Origin: Paulownia fortunei
Lineage: Eukaryota > Streptophyta > Magnoliopsida > Lamiales > Paulowniaceae
DNA length: 64,000 nucleotides
Direction: 5' to 3'
NCBI GenBank assembly: GCA_019321725.1
Contig: CM033122.1
Span: forward strand, 15,092,274-15,156,273
Both the position numbers and the translations under genes were made by a program. Below the pieces are notes generated by a model. It saw only the letters and a program-made list of their open reading frames with translations, was not told where the DNA came from and did no database searches. Positions 50,427 to 62,910 of the stretch are shown here, in pieces. The stretch's first letter is position 1, and the number at the start of each line of letters is the position of its first letter.

Positions 50427-51625
50427 TTTGCATACGTGCGGACGAAAGTATAAATGGATGATAACGAAACGAATTTGCTAGAATTCAAGACTCACCTCTC
50501 CAAGGTTTTTAAAGACTCGGATCCAAACTCGCCCTGGACCCCTATGGGTCTGGTTAGACCCACTAGACCCTTTAAACTCATAGTATAATTTTAAAAATAT
50601 ATTTTTTAAAAAATAACACCACAAAAATTTTCTAACAGAATATATATTTTTTAAAAAATTATATAAATACATACAAATTAAAACAATAAATGAATAAAAA
50701 AACAGAGTAGGACGAGTTTGAAAATAAAAAATCAAAATCAATCATCGAACACATTTATAACTGTAAGAAAATTAATCAACAATATAATATGAATCAAATA
50801 TTCATATAATTAATGTGAATTGGGTATACCTATACGCAGCGAATTGTCGATTCACGTATCCCAAATCAAGCTCATCTACCAGTCTCATTTTGATTGAACC
50901 ACAAACATACATTTCTCGTTGGTGATGAATAACTACTAGATTTATTCACTCAATTACATACTTCAAATCCTTAGAGTTTATGATAATGCTCTAAAAAAGA
51001 ACATAGAGAGAAATTTTAGGAGAGATATGGAGAGAGTTTTGGGAGAATTACATTCTTTCACACATTCTATTGGATGAGAATTAGAGATATATATTCCAAC
51101 TAGAAAACTCAATCCCACTCAAATTGTGGAGATATCCAACTAAATATGAATGGTAATTGGGTCAAAGGTCCTAAACCCGATCCAATTTTCAACATCTCTC
51201 ACTCATACATATTTGACTCAATCCTCGAATCTCATCATCATACAATTTCTCAATCTCATGCCAATACCTTCATACAAAAAATGAGGTGTGCGACTAAGCG
51301 AGAAAGTATAGGTGAGGAGAGTTATATTAAGTCATCACCATACTAATATAACCATACAACTCAATAACTCCCTATGTACCCCAAATCTAGTGGTCGCACC
51401 TAATCAAACATGTCTAGATCCCTTAATGAAATAAATAGACCCACTCAAATATGTATCTATGTTCATGACTAGTCAAACACATTTCGACATAGTCTCCCAA
51501 CCATAGAACATAAGTGCGTTATTAACCTAGTTCTTCCTTGGCCACTTATGCCAATCAGTTTGGTCTTGACAACTTTTCTAAATATGCTCCATCAGACCTA
51601 ATCATGCATGGCCATTGGAAACATG
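50427..51625. other. Repeat-derived DNA outside the left arm of the palindrome
   Basis: Bases about 50485-50585 hold a repeat fragment (gggtctggttagacccacta). From about 50760 to 51625 the sequence could be the far end of the copia element (3' untranslated region or LTR on the minus strand), since it continues smoothly into the left arm. No LTR termini or primer sites could be defined. Confidence 0.4.
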
Positions 51626-54600
51626 CTAAAGTAGCGTCATAAAGCTTACACCCAATGACAAAGTCCAAAGTCACAAAGGATACAAGAAATAATATGGGCT
51701 CACACAGTAACAAAGTAGGGACTCATTCAATCACTTGTTTATAAAAGGTCATCTCAAAGCACATGTAGTATGAATACATGCTATATTGGAGCTCCCACTC
51801 AATTTGGGCAAGTCACGCTCTAAACATCATATGAACCTAAGTCTAGTCGCTCTCCAAGCATCTGACCTGTGCACCATCAGAAGGCACTATCCAAAATGCC
51901 TTCTTGCAGTTCGTACGTTCAGCAAAGAACATGCTTATTATGAAGTTTGGACATACTTTTTCATAATCGATTAACTCTGATCTCATCTTAGCCTCCAAGC
52001 TAAGGTAACACTTAGTTATGCATATTAACTTTCCTCACTGCTCAAAGCGCAAAGGCGATCATACCCAAACCTTAATTATACGACACAATCTTTAAGTCTC
52101 ATCATGCTCGCTATCACAGTACTAAGGTGATTATCTGTGTGAGAGGGTCAATCAAAGCCTGGTGACAACTCACAAATCTAATACTAAACTCATAATGAGA
52201 ATACAAATATAACTCATCAATCACAATATGTTCTCATCGGCTACAAAATTAAATTCTACGTAATCTCGTACTTCTCACATGCCTTTGGAGCATATCTCCA
52301 TACGGAGGCAAGGGATAAGCGATCGAATCGCTCGTAGAAATATGTCTGAGAGCAATTTAATTTTGCGCAATACTCTCTTAAGTGAAGGGGTGATTGGTAT
52401 TAGTATGTTTAATCCTCCAATAACACTCGACGCCCAAAGCATACATTAAAGTGACTTTATTATCACAAAGACAACAAAAGCCTATTGCCTCCAAAAAATC
52501 TCAGACCACTCTATTAACATATTTAAGTATCCACTTGACAGCATCACATTATTTGCGTCAATGATCACTTTGATATCCACTCATCAATAATCTCATTATC
52601 AAGCACAATTCTAATCGAGTACTCACTAGTGCACATCAAACCTTCCACAGCGCTTGCATAATACTGGCTAGCATTTCTTTTATTATTCCAATCTTACTAA
52701 GAACATAATCTTTGACCATGAAGTGTCAATAGGATTGGTGAGATGCACACAAAAACTCGGTATCACAATACCAAGTATACATCTACTTTTCTTATATCCA
52801 TTCAAATATAAAGGACAACCACTACTAAGTAGAGACATCTTCATGTCTCTTCTAGCCATCACATTATTGCCCAAATATGTGAGAATTAAATTCTCTTTTT
52901 TATGTTAACGTATATTCAAGATCTTAGTCGACCATTGTAAGTCTATCAGAGTGATAGCTCGATGAAATTGATAGCACCACTATTTGGACGATAATTTAAG
53001 TTACAAATGAAGCTTCTCGATCAGCAATCTTTGCACTCTTGCCCCACTTCTTGAATTCATTAGGCGATCCACATATATCTCATTGTCCACTCTTCATTTG
53101 TATATGTCAACCTTAATTGTCCAGGACAAAACTAGACAAAAATGGCAATAACTAATAACATCTTGGCGAATTGAGGCAATCTCACCACTTAGGGAGAACA
53201 TCTCAAAAATAAATTATGTTCCACAATTAGGCGTAAACATCTTGCCATAGGTTGAGCTATTCAGATATTAATCAACCCATCTACTTTGCACTTGACATCT
53301 AGAAACCACATGTTTCTAATGGTCTTGCACCCAGACGGAAAATCAACCAGCTCTTGACTTTGTTCTTAGTCATTAGGCTTATCTTTTCCATCATAGCAAC
53401 TATTCTTTTAAAGCATTAAGTGAAGTCAAAAGTTTAAGTTCACTCATCAACATCCACAAAAGTAGTTATGAATGATACCCACTTAATCTCATATAATGGG
53501 GAACAACTCTTGTGAATCCTTCTTACTTGTGGAATATGAGAGTTATTTTCAAGTGAGACACTCCCATTGACTTAGGGTTGCTCCCACTATCCCAGCGATT
53601 GCTAGATGAGTTTAAAATACATCATCCTCGTTAGAAAATTGAGCGTCACTTCAAGGATCTTGCAACTCGTATAGCGCAAGATTTCATTTTACTTCTCACA
53701 TACTCGTAAATACTCATTGAGGAAATCTACACTATGCGACTTAATTTTTATAATTTTTCCATCAATATGTTCATCACTTTTGAGAACATAACTCCTTGAA
53801 CTTAAATAGGCATAAACCTACTAATTTGGGCTTGTTGCCACATCACAACTCATTGAAGGTTGGAGAATTCACTTGTAGGCACAATTTTCATTATCTAGGC
53901 TGCAATCATGATTGCATCATCCTAATTGAGATACAAATTAATATGCATCATCATATCTATCAAGTCATTTTGAAGTGTTTGATTCATCACTTTTCGCAAG
54001 CTCGTTTAGTTACAAAATATTAGAATCATCCTTCAAATTGTAATTCTATTTTCCCCATACATGTATCTAAACTATTTAGACATGTTATTCTCACTTTCTA
54101 TTAGTATGTTGAACCTCAATATTCATACTCTATGTGGTTCTCTACCTCTGTCAAGAATCAATCTAAAAAATTTGGCACTTCTGACTAGTGAGAGTTGGAG
54201 TGTACTAGTTTATAACGTAAATAGCAAAAAATAAAAATAAAAATACACTATTTAGTACCTCACATTCGTAAGTCTGCACTCTTTTAGGGGACTAGCTCTA
54301 GAGGATAAAAAGCCTCATTTCTTTCTTCCAGCATGCTTTTTCCCATAAGAAAAAATTGTGCAGAGGGAGGTTGACCTTTGCTAGTTAACTAATAAAACTT
54401 CCTCCAACTAATACAGTCATCCTCCTAACCTCGCATGCCATGATATAATTTAAATAAAAAATCATGGAAGAAGTACAATAAATACTACCTTAAGTCAATC
54501 ACATCACAAACATGACATATACCTAAAATGTCTCTTATATGAAAAATGGATAAATCTACTAACTCAACCAATGTCTTATAAGTGCATCAATTCCATATAC

Positions 54601-56540
54601 TATTTCGAATTTAGTGCCTTTTGCACTTCTCCAAAGAGTAGCTCACATCAATTGTTGAGCTTGAAAAATAGCTCATGTCCTTTACTGAGCTTGAGGTGAC
54701 ACTGTGAACTCATAATGTTTCCTCTTGTGAGCTATTTAAACAAACATGGCTGCACAACACTCGACAATGGTCTGCTATATCTCCAATTTCATGCTATGTT
54801 TCATCAACTTCTACTATCCATCAAAAGAGAGAATTGATAATATCAGCAAATGAGAGAGCTTCAAGTAGTCAAATTTCATCTTAGTATAATTACGAGTGAA
54901 GTGACTAGTACTTATCTTATCATTACACTTGACATTTGTTGGTGGTTAGTTGCCTTTATCACTAAGGTGACACGTCTTGTCATTTCATTGGATCAAATTT
55001 ACGGTTCTAGTTTTAACTTTTACTCTTGTCAAACTATTTTTTTGTTTTTCAACACTAACCCAAGGTGGTTTATATTGGTCAACATGACCGACAAGAATAA
55101 TTACTTGTACATTTTTTGACTCTCAGCAATCAGCCTCAAGTTAGGCGATTATTATCAAAAATATATTAGTAATATTTATAAGTCACCTCAAAAAGCGACT
55201 TTGGGTCAACTAGAACTTTAAAATTGTGAGCAAGCTCATATAACAAAATAGAGTTCAAACTCTTTTATTAATTTCTCGTGTTTACAACTTAAACAAATTA
55301 AAGCGCAAACGTGATTTTTGATCCATTAGTATATTGTCAGTGCCTAAGTCGTGATAATATTTGGCAACTTAAAATCTTGTATTTGAGGCTTAAACAAATT
55401 AAAGCGCAAATTTTAATATTAGTCCACTACCATATTGCCAGTATCTAAGTCGCGACAATATTGGACAACTTGTCCATTTTCATGTTTAATTGGCTTAAAA
55501 CGTAAAATTGGTGAGTTTGTCTAAAACTTCTAAATTAATTGCGTAAAAAAATATAGGTACTGGTTCAATATTTTATTCTACACCCAAGTAAATTATTTAT
55601 TATCTTTTTATACTCAGTGAAATTGAAAATTTAGCAACTTAGGCTAGTAATCATATTCCACTGAATAAAAGGCATAATCAAATTTTATTGATCATGAATA
55701 AAATACAAATTTGTCCACACATATATTATGAATGTAATTATGCAATATGAACAATAAAATATTATCCCCATACGGGCGACATTGACATTTGATGCATCAT
55801 GTTGAGATAATTTTGGCTCACGGTGGTAAAACAAAAAATATCCCCCAAAATTGATATACATGGCCTCCCAAAAATAGTCCAGTAAATATATGCCTTAAAA
55901 ATAATAAATTATTATATTGGTTCAAAACCTACTACATCAATCTACATAAAAATAAAAAATAGGGATATCGAATTACCACCACCTTCACAAATTATCTTCC
56001 ATAAAAATATGTGATAATATAAAATAATACACATTCAATTTATATGAGCATTCAAATGTTAGTGTCTATTCATTCACAATATATAATAATTCATATCGCA
56101 TCAAATAAATTTAAATTACATCATAATTACATAAAAAAATATAATTAATAAAGCACATAACTCATATAGGACATATTAATCATATACAAATAATTTTGCA
56201 TACATCCTAATGTGCAAAAAAAAAATTCATGCACCCTACACGCAAAAAATATTTTTACATGCACATTAATGCACAAAAAGTATTTTGATATTAAAAACTT
56301 TGACCCATAAAAATATATTTGCATGCATCGTAATACACAAAAATATTTTAATCATTTTCTATTGGAATTAATCAAATAATTTTTTTTAATAGGTCAAAAA
56401 TAATTTTTATTCACATAAAAAAATTAAAAATAGCACAAGAACTATTATATAGAATTCGCAGCTAACTAAGTTATAAAAGAGTGCATTGGTCTAGTGGTAG
56501 TTTACTATCTAAGCAATAATCATCAACCTAGGTTCAAATT
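51626..56540 (-). repeat. Left arm of a giant imperfect palindrome (decayed copia element, minus strand)
   Basis: The whole arm pairs in reverse complement with 56595-61538. Matching checkpoints include gtagcgtcat (51631) with atgacgctac (61524), tctaaactatttagacatg (54066) with its complement at 59019, and catcaacctaggttcaaat (56521) with its complement at 56596. The arms share roughly nine in ten bases in the blocks I compared; many differences are C/T or G/A changes. Decayed gag-pol of a Ty1/copia element reads leftwards, away from the axis. Confidence 0.85.
52480..53420 (-). pseudogene. Copia-type pol remnant, left arm
   Basis: On the minus strand near 52560-52510 the bases encode D-A-V-K-W-I-L-K-Y-L, matching the A-V-K-x-I-L-R-Y-L block after the reverse transcriptase in Ty1/copia. 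Upstream, near 53390-53290, is a T-K-N-K-V-like start of the RT region. Stops occur every few dozen codons, so nothing is translatable. Confidence 0.6.
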
Positions 56541-56552
56541 CATGTTGATGTA
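56480..56552 (+). repeat. tRNA-Gly-like Pol III promoter module, left of the palindrome axis
   Basis: A box TGGTCTAGTGG with following TAG (56487-56500) is the same as in plant tRNA-Gly, and B box GGTTCAAATTC lies at 56531-56541. The anticodon stem and acceptor stem do not pair, so it is a SINE head or tRNA pseudogene. It points towards the axis. Confidence 0.55.
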
Positions 56553-56589
56553 AACTCTCAAATTTTATTTTCAACAATACATGGCAGCC

Positions 56590-56660
56590 ACATAGATTTG
56601 AACCTAGGTTGATGATTGTTGCTTCGATAGTGAACTACCACTAGACCAATACATTCTTTT
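56590..56660 (-). repeat. tRNA-Gly-like Pol III promoter module, right of the palindrome axis
   Basis: Mirror copy of 56480-56552: B box GGTTCAAATC at 56604-56595 and A box TGGTCTAGTGG at 56648-56638, both on the minus strand. The two modules converge across a 54-bp unpaired spacer (56541-56594). Confidence 0.55.
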
Positions 56661-58129
56661 ATGACTTAGTTACCTACGAACTCTATATAACAGTTCTTGT
56701 GCTATTTTTTATTTTTTTATGTGAATAAAAATTATTTTTAACCCTTTAAAAAAATTATTGGATTAATTCCAATTGAAAGTGATTAAAATATTTTTGCGCA
56801 TTACGATGCATGCAAACAGATTTTTGTGGGTCAAAATTTTTAATATCAAAATACTTTTTGTGCATTAATGTTCATGTAAAAATATTTTTGCGCGTAGGGT
56901 GCATGAATTTTTTTTTGCGCATTAGGATGTATGACAAATTATTTTACATGATTAATATGTGCTATATGAGTTATGTGCTTTATTAATTATATTTTTTTAT
57001 GTAATTATGATGCAATTTAAATTTATTTGATGCGATATGAATTATTATATATTGTGAATGAATAGACATTGACATTTGGATGCTCATATAAATTGAATGT
57101 GTATTATTTTATATTATCACATATTTTTATGGGAGATAATTTGTAGGGGTAGTGGTAATTCGATATCCCTATTTTTTATTTTTACCTAGATTGATGTACT
57201 AGACTTTGAACCAATGTAATATTTTATTATTTTTAAGATATGTATTTACTAGACCATTTTTGGGAGGCCATGTATATCAATTTTAGGGGGATATTTTTTG
57301 TTTTACCACCATGGGCCAAAATTATCTCAATATAATGCACCAAATGTCAATGTCGCCCATATGAGGCTAATATTTTATTGTTCATATTGCATATTTGTAT
57401 TCATAATATGTGTGTGGACAAATTTATATTTTATTTATGATAAGTAAATTTTTATTATGCCTTTTATTCAGTGGGAGATGATTACTAGTATGAGTTGAGA
57501 AATTTTTGATTTCGCTAAGTATAAAGGAAATAAATAATTTACTTGGGTCTAAAATAAAATATTGGAGCAATACCTATGTTTTTTTGCGCAATTAATTTAG
57601 AAATGTTAGACCAACTCACAAATTTTATGTTTTAAGCCAATTAAACATGAAAATGGACAAGTTGTCTAATATTGTTGCAACTTAGATGCTGACAATATGG
57701 TAGTGGACTAAGATTAAAATTTGCGCTTTAATTTATTTAAGCCGCAAATACAAAATTTTAAGTTGCCAAATATTATCACGATTTAAGCGCTAACAATATA
57801 CTAATGGATCAAATATCACATTTACGCTTTAATTTGTTTAAGCTGCAAACATGATGAATTAATAAAAGAGTTTGAACTCTATTTTGTTATATGAGATTGC
57901 TCATAATTTTAAAGTTCTAGTTGACCCAAAATCGCTTTTTGAGTTGACTTATAAATATTACTAACATATTTTTGATAATAATCGCCTAACTTGAGGCTGA
58001 TTGTTGAGAGTCGAAAAATGTGCAAGTAATTGTTCTTGTCACTTATGTTGACCAATATAAACCAACTTGAGTTAGTGTTGAAAAAAACAAAAATAGCTTG
58101 ACAAGATTAAAAGTTAAAACTAGAACCGT

Positions 58130-58265
58130 AAAGTTGATTTAATGAAGTGACAAGACGTGTCACTTTAGCGATAAAGACAACTAACCGCCAATAAATGTCA
58201 AGTGCAATAATGATACTGGTCACTTTGCTTATAATTGTACTGAGATGAAATTTGACTACTTGAAG
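58130..58265 (+). pseudogene. Copia-type gag zinc-knuckle remnant, right arm
   Basis: One frame encodes N-D-T-G-H-F-A-Y-N-C-T-E, resembling the second half of the gag CCHC knuckle (G-K-x-G-H-F-A-R-D-C) of Ty1/copia. The first pair of Cys is not preserved. Its place about 1.5 kb before the pol remnants is as expected for gag. Confidence 0.4.
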
Positions 58266-59689
58266 CTCTCTCATTTGCTGATATTATCAATTCTCTCCTT
58301 CAATGGATAGTAGAAGTTGATGAAACATAGCATGAAATTAGAGATTGAGCAGACCATTGTCGAGTGTTGTGCAACCATGTTTGTTTAAATAACGTACAAG
58401 AGGAGACATTATGAGTTCACAATGTCACCTCAAGCTCAGTAAAGGGCATAAGCTATTTTTCAAGCTCAACAATTGATGTGAGCTGCTTCTTGGAGATGTG
58501 CAAAAGACACTAGATTTGAAATAATCTATTGAATTGATATACTTATAAGATATTGGTTGAGCGAGTAGATTTATCCATCTTTCCAGTAAGAGACATTTTA
58601 GGTATATGTCATGTTTGTGATGCGATGTACTTCTTCCATGATTTTTTATTTTAATTATATCATGGCATGCGATGTTAGGAAGATGACTATATTAACTGGA
58701 GGAGGCTTTATTGGCTAACTCGCTAAGGTCAACCTCCCTCTACACAAATTTTCCTAGAAGGAAAAAGTTTGCTGAAAGAAAGAAAGAGGGCTATTTATCC
58801 TCTAGAGTTAGTCCCCTAAAAGAGTGTAGACTTACGAGTGCGAGGTACTAAATAGTGCAATTTTATTTTCCTTTTTTTATATTTGCGCTATCAGCTAGTA
58901 CACTCTAACTTTCACTAGTCAGAAATACCAAATTGTTTAGAGCGATTCTTGACAGAGGTAGAGAACCACATGGAGTATGAACATTGAGATTCAACATACT
59001 AATAGAAAGTGAGAATAACATGTCTAAATAGTTTAGACACATGTGTGGGGAAAATGGAATTGCAATTTGAAGGATGATTCTAAACATTTCGCAACTAAAT
59101 GAGCTTGCTAAAAGTGATGAATTAAATACTTCAAAATGGCTCGATTGATATGATGGCACAACTTGATTTGTATCTCAATTAAGATGATGCAATCATGATT
59201 GCGGCCTACATAATGAAAATTGTGCCTCCAAGTGAATTCTCCAACCTTCAATAAGTTGTGATGTGGCAACAAGCCCAAATTAGCGGGTTTATGCCTATTT
59301 AAGTTTAAGGAGTTATGTTCTCAAAAATGATGAACACCTTGATGGAGAAATTATAAAAATTAAGTCGCACAGCGTAAATTTCCTCAAGGAGGATTTACAA
59401 GTAAATGAGAAGTTAAATGAAATCTTGCGCTATACGAGTTGTAAGATCCTTAAAGTGACGCTCAATTTTCTAGCGAGATGATGTATTTTAAACTCATCTA
59501 GCAATCGCTGGGATAGTGGGAGCGACCCTAAGTCAGTAGGAGTGTCTCACTTGAAAATGACTCTTATATTCCACAAGTAAGAAAGATTCACAAGAGTTGT
59601 TCCCCATTGTCTTTATTAGATTAAGTGGGTATCCTTCATGACTACTTTTTTAGATATTGATGAGTCAACTTAGACTTTTAACTTCACTT

Positions 59690-60720
59690 AATGCTTTAAG
59701 GGAATAGCTGCTATGATAGAAAAGATGAGCCTAATGACTAAGAACAAAGTCAAGAGCTGGTTGATCTTCTGTTTGGGTACAAGACCATTAGAAATATGTG
59801 GTTTCTAGAGGTCAAGTGCAAAGTAGATGGGTTGATTAACATCTCAATAGCTCAACCAATGGCAAGATGTTTACGCCTAATTGTGGATCATAATTTATTT
59901 TTGAGATGTTCTCCCTAAGTGGTGAGATTGCCTCAATTCGCTAAGATGCTATTAGTTTTTGCAATTTTTGTCTAATTTTATCTTGGACAATTAAGGTTGA
60001 CACATATAAATGAGGAGTGGACGGTGAGGTCTATGTGGATTGCCTAATGAATTCAAGAAGTGGGGCAAGATCTCAAAGATTATTGATCAAGAATCTCCAT
60101 TTGTAACTTGAATTATTGTCCAAATAGTGGTGCTATCGATTTCATCGAGCTATCACTCTGATAGGCTTACGATGGTCGACTAAGATCTTGAATATATGTC
60201 AACATAAATAAGAGAATTTAATTCTCACATATTTGGGCAAATAATGTGATGGCTAGAAGGGACATGAAAGTGTCTCCATTTAGTAGTGGTTGTCCTTTAT
60301 ATTTGAATGGATATAGGAAAAATAGATATATACTTGGTATTGTGATACTGAGTTTTTGTGTGCATCTCACCAATTCTATTGACACTTCATGGTCAAAGAT
60401 TATATTTTTAGTAAGATTGAAATGCCTTAAGATGGAAGAATAAAAGAAATGCTAGCCCGTATTATGCTAGCGTTGTGGAAGGTTTGATATGCACTAGAAT
60501 GTACTCAACTAGAATTATGCTTGATAATGAGATTATTGGTGAATGGATATTAAAGTGATCATTGACGCAAATAATGTGATGCTGTCAAGTGGATACTTAA
60601 ATATCTTAATAGAGTGGTCTGAGATTTTTTGGAGGCAATCTGGTATTTTGAAAGGATGTGCATTGTGTGCATATTTGAGAAGTTTTTGTTATCTTTGTGA
60701 TAATAAAGTCACTTTGATGT
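59690..60720 (+). pseudogene. Copia-type pol remnant, right arm
   Basis: In order: M-T-K-N-K-V-K-S-W (59735 on; RT start, usually N-x-V-W-x-L-V-D-L-P), a G-E-V-Y-V-D block (about 60023-60040; the E-E-V-Y-M-x-Q-P region), and D-A-V-K-W-I-L-K-Y-L (about 60575-60610). The spacing fits Ty1/copia reverse transcriptase, but every frame is broken by stops, and the YVDD catalytic box was not found. Confidence 0.6.
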
Positions 60721-61538
60721 ATGCTTTGAATGCCGAGTATTGTTGGAGAACTAAACATACTAATACTAGTTACCCTTCACTTAAAAAGAGTATTGCACAA
60801 AATTAAATTACTCTCAGGCATATTTCTACAAGCGGTTTGATCACTTATCCCTTGCCTCTGTATGAAGATATGCTATAAAGGTATGTGAGAAGTACGAGAT
60901 TATGTAGAATTTGATTTTTGTGGCCGGTGAGAAGATATTGTGATTAATGAGTTATATTTGTATTCTCATTATGCGTTTGGTACTAGATTTGTGAATTGTC
61001 ACCAGGCTTTAATTGACCATCTCATATGGGTAATCGCCTTGGCGCTGTGATAGCGAGCAGGATGAGACTTAAAGATCGTATCGCATAATTAAGGTTTGCG
61101 AATGATCGCCTTTGCACTTTGAGCAGCGAGGAACGTTAATATGTATAACTGGGAGTCACCTTAGCTTGGAGGTTAAAATGAGATCAGAGTTGATCGATTA
61201 TGAAAAAGTATGTCCAAACTTCATAATAAGCTTGTTCTTTGTTAAACGTGCGAACTATAAGAAGGCATTTTGGATAGTGACTTTTGATGGTGCGTAGGTC
61301 AGACGCTTGGAGAGCGAGTGGACTTAGGTTCATATGATGTTTAGAGCGTGACCTGCCCAAATTGAGTAGGAGATCCATCATAGCATGTATTCATACTACA
61401 TGTGCTTTGAGACGACCTTTTATAGAAAATTGATTGAATGGGTCCCTGCTTCGTCACTGTGTAAGCCCATATTGTTTCTTATACCCTTTGGGACTTTGGA
61501 CTTTATCATGAGGTATAAGCTTGATGACGCTACTTTAT

Positions 61539-61961
61539 GTAATACCCGAGCCTCACACTACTCACCTGACCAATATAATTCATGCATTTTATGCCACGTA
61601 TGTGTCATTGCATTTTAATTGATATTTCATAATGCATTATATTTTATACGGCATTTTAATAATTAAACTTTTGAAGTTGTCACGGATATTAGTTTTCAGA
61701 TTCTTTAAGCTAATTGGTTGAGTTGGTACTAAGATTAGATTTAGGTGTCAACTATCAGATAATATTATGATACACGTAAGTGAAAAGTGGCATCATTGTG
61801 TTTATCGATATAAGATAAACTATGCAAATAAATTAATTAGGGAGAAAATAATAATAGTAATAGTAATAATAATAATAATAAAAAAGAAAATAAGGACATT
61901 ATCATATTAATTAAGAGGGTGTAATTTTTAATATAAAATAAATTTAGGGGCTTATAAATAA
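61539..61961. other. Sharp boundary after the palindrome, possible LTR start
   Basis: Begins with tgtaatacccgagcctcaca, wording commonly found at the 5' end of plant Gypsy LTRs. No partner copy or CA end was found in the window, so the assignment is tentative. The rest is AT-rich. Confidence 0.35.
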
Positions 61962-62382
61962 ATATATATAAAAATAAATAAATAATATTTTGTATTGATT
62001 ATATAAAATATATATATATAAATATAAATATAATATATATATAAATATATGGTGTGTAATATAATATATATATATATATATGATTACACGTGTAATGTAT
62101 ACATATATATATGATGAGGATAAGCATATGTAGCGTATATTATGTTACATGTATATATGATAAGGATAAGCATATATATAATATATTGTATTAGATTACT
62201 TTAATACTAATATTAAGGTTAAGTATATATATAATATATTATATTAAACTTTTTTAATACTAATGTTAAGGATAAGTTTATATATAATATATTACATTAT
62301 GTTTTCTTAACAAAGCTATTTTAAAACACACCACACAAACACACGGCTACAGAAAAGGAAAGGAAAAGAGAAGAAAAAAAAA
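61962..62382. repeat. 0.42-kb direct repeat, copy 1
   Basis: Nearly identical to 62911-63335: TA-rich body, two tgataaggataagcatat-like units, an atgttttcttaacaaagct block and an aagaaaa tail. The two copies are 949 bases apart with a 528-base different sequence between them. It could be a pair of short LTRs or a segmental duplication. No TG...CA termini are visible. Confidence 0.85.
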
Positions 62383-62910
62383 ACTCTATAACACCCCCAA
62401 TACTACACACACATATATATTTATAGATATAATAATTTTGACATGATAATTCTGTGTGCATGTACAATTTTTTTTTCCTGTAACAGCATAATAAATAATA
62501 AACTATTTTTTTCACTCACAAACTAATATATATATACCTGCAGATGACCCATAACAACCATAACATTTATATACCCATGTACAGAAAAGTTTTAAAAGTA
62601 ACACACATTACAAATCCCAAAACCTAATACAATAAACTCCAAAATCAAATAAGTCAACAACCAGCCCAACAGGTCGTCATCTATGTACACTGATCTTCAA
62701 AACCTGTAGGAGCTCCAGCCGCTCGTTCAGTAAGTCCATGGCTTCAAGTATCATCAAACTCACCTACAATGCATGAACTACGTGAGCTAATACTCAATAA
62801 ATAAAAATCATGCATGCTGAAGGGGATAATCCAACACAAATGCAATATATTTTTATGAGATTATGATAAGAATGCGAACTTATGTATCAAAATTAATTTA
62901 TTTAAAATTA
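62383..62910. other. Spacer between the 0.42-kb direct repeats
   Basis: Less AT-rich than its flanks (aggtcgtcatctatgtacac, agctccagccgctcgttcag). No open frame or primer-binding site is recognisable. It could be the inside of a small non-autonomous retroelement. Confidence 0.35.

Larger units (their letters stand above)
56595..61538 (+). repeat. Right arm of a giant imperfect palindrome (decayed copia element, plus strand)
   Basis: Reverse complement of 51626-56540. The match ends abruptly at about 61538, where tgtaatacccgagcctcaca begins. The element's coding remnants read rightwards: a GHFAYNC-type zinc-knuckle remnant near 58200, then pol remnants at 59.7-60.7 kb. Confidence 0.85.

Noticed and set aside
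54850..55119. 89-aa plus-strand frame in the left palindrome arm
   Set aside because: Antisense to the decayed copia gag region; not a gene.
51626..61538. Palindrome as a sequencing hairpin artefact
   Set aside because: The arms differ at about one base in ten and have different outer edges, which an artefact would not produce.
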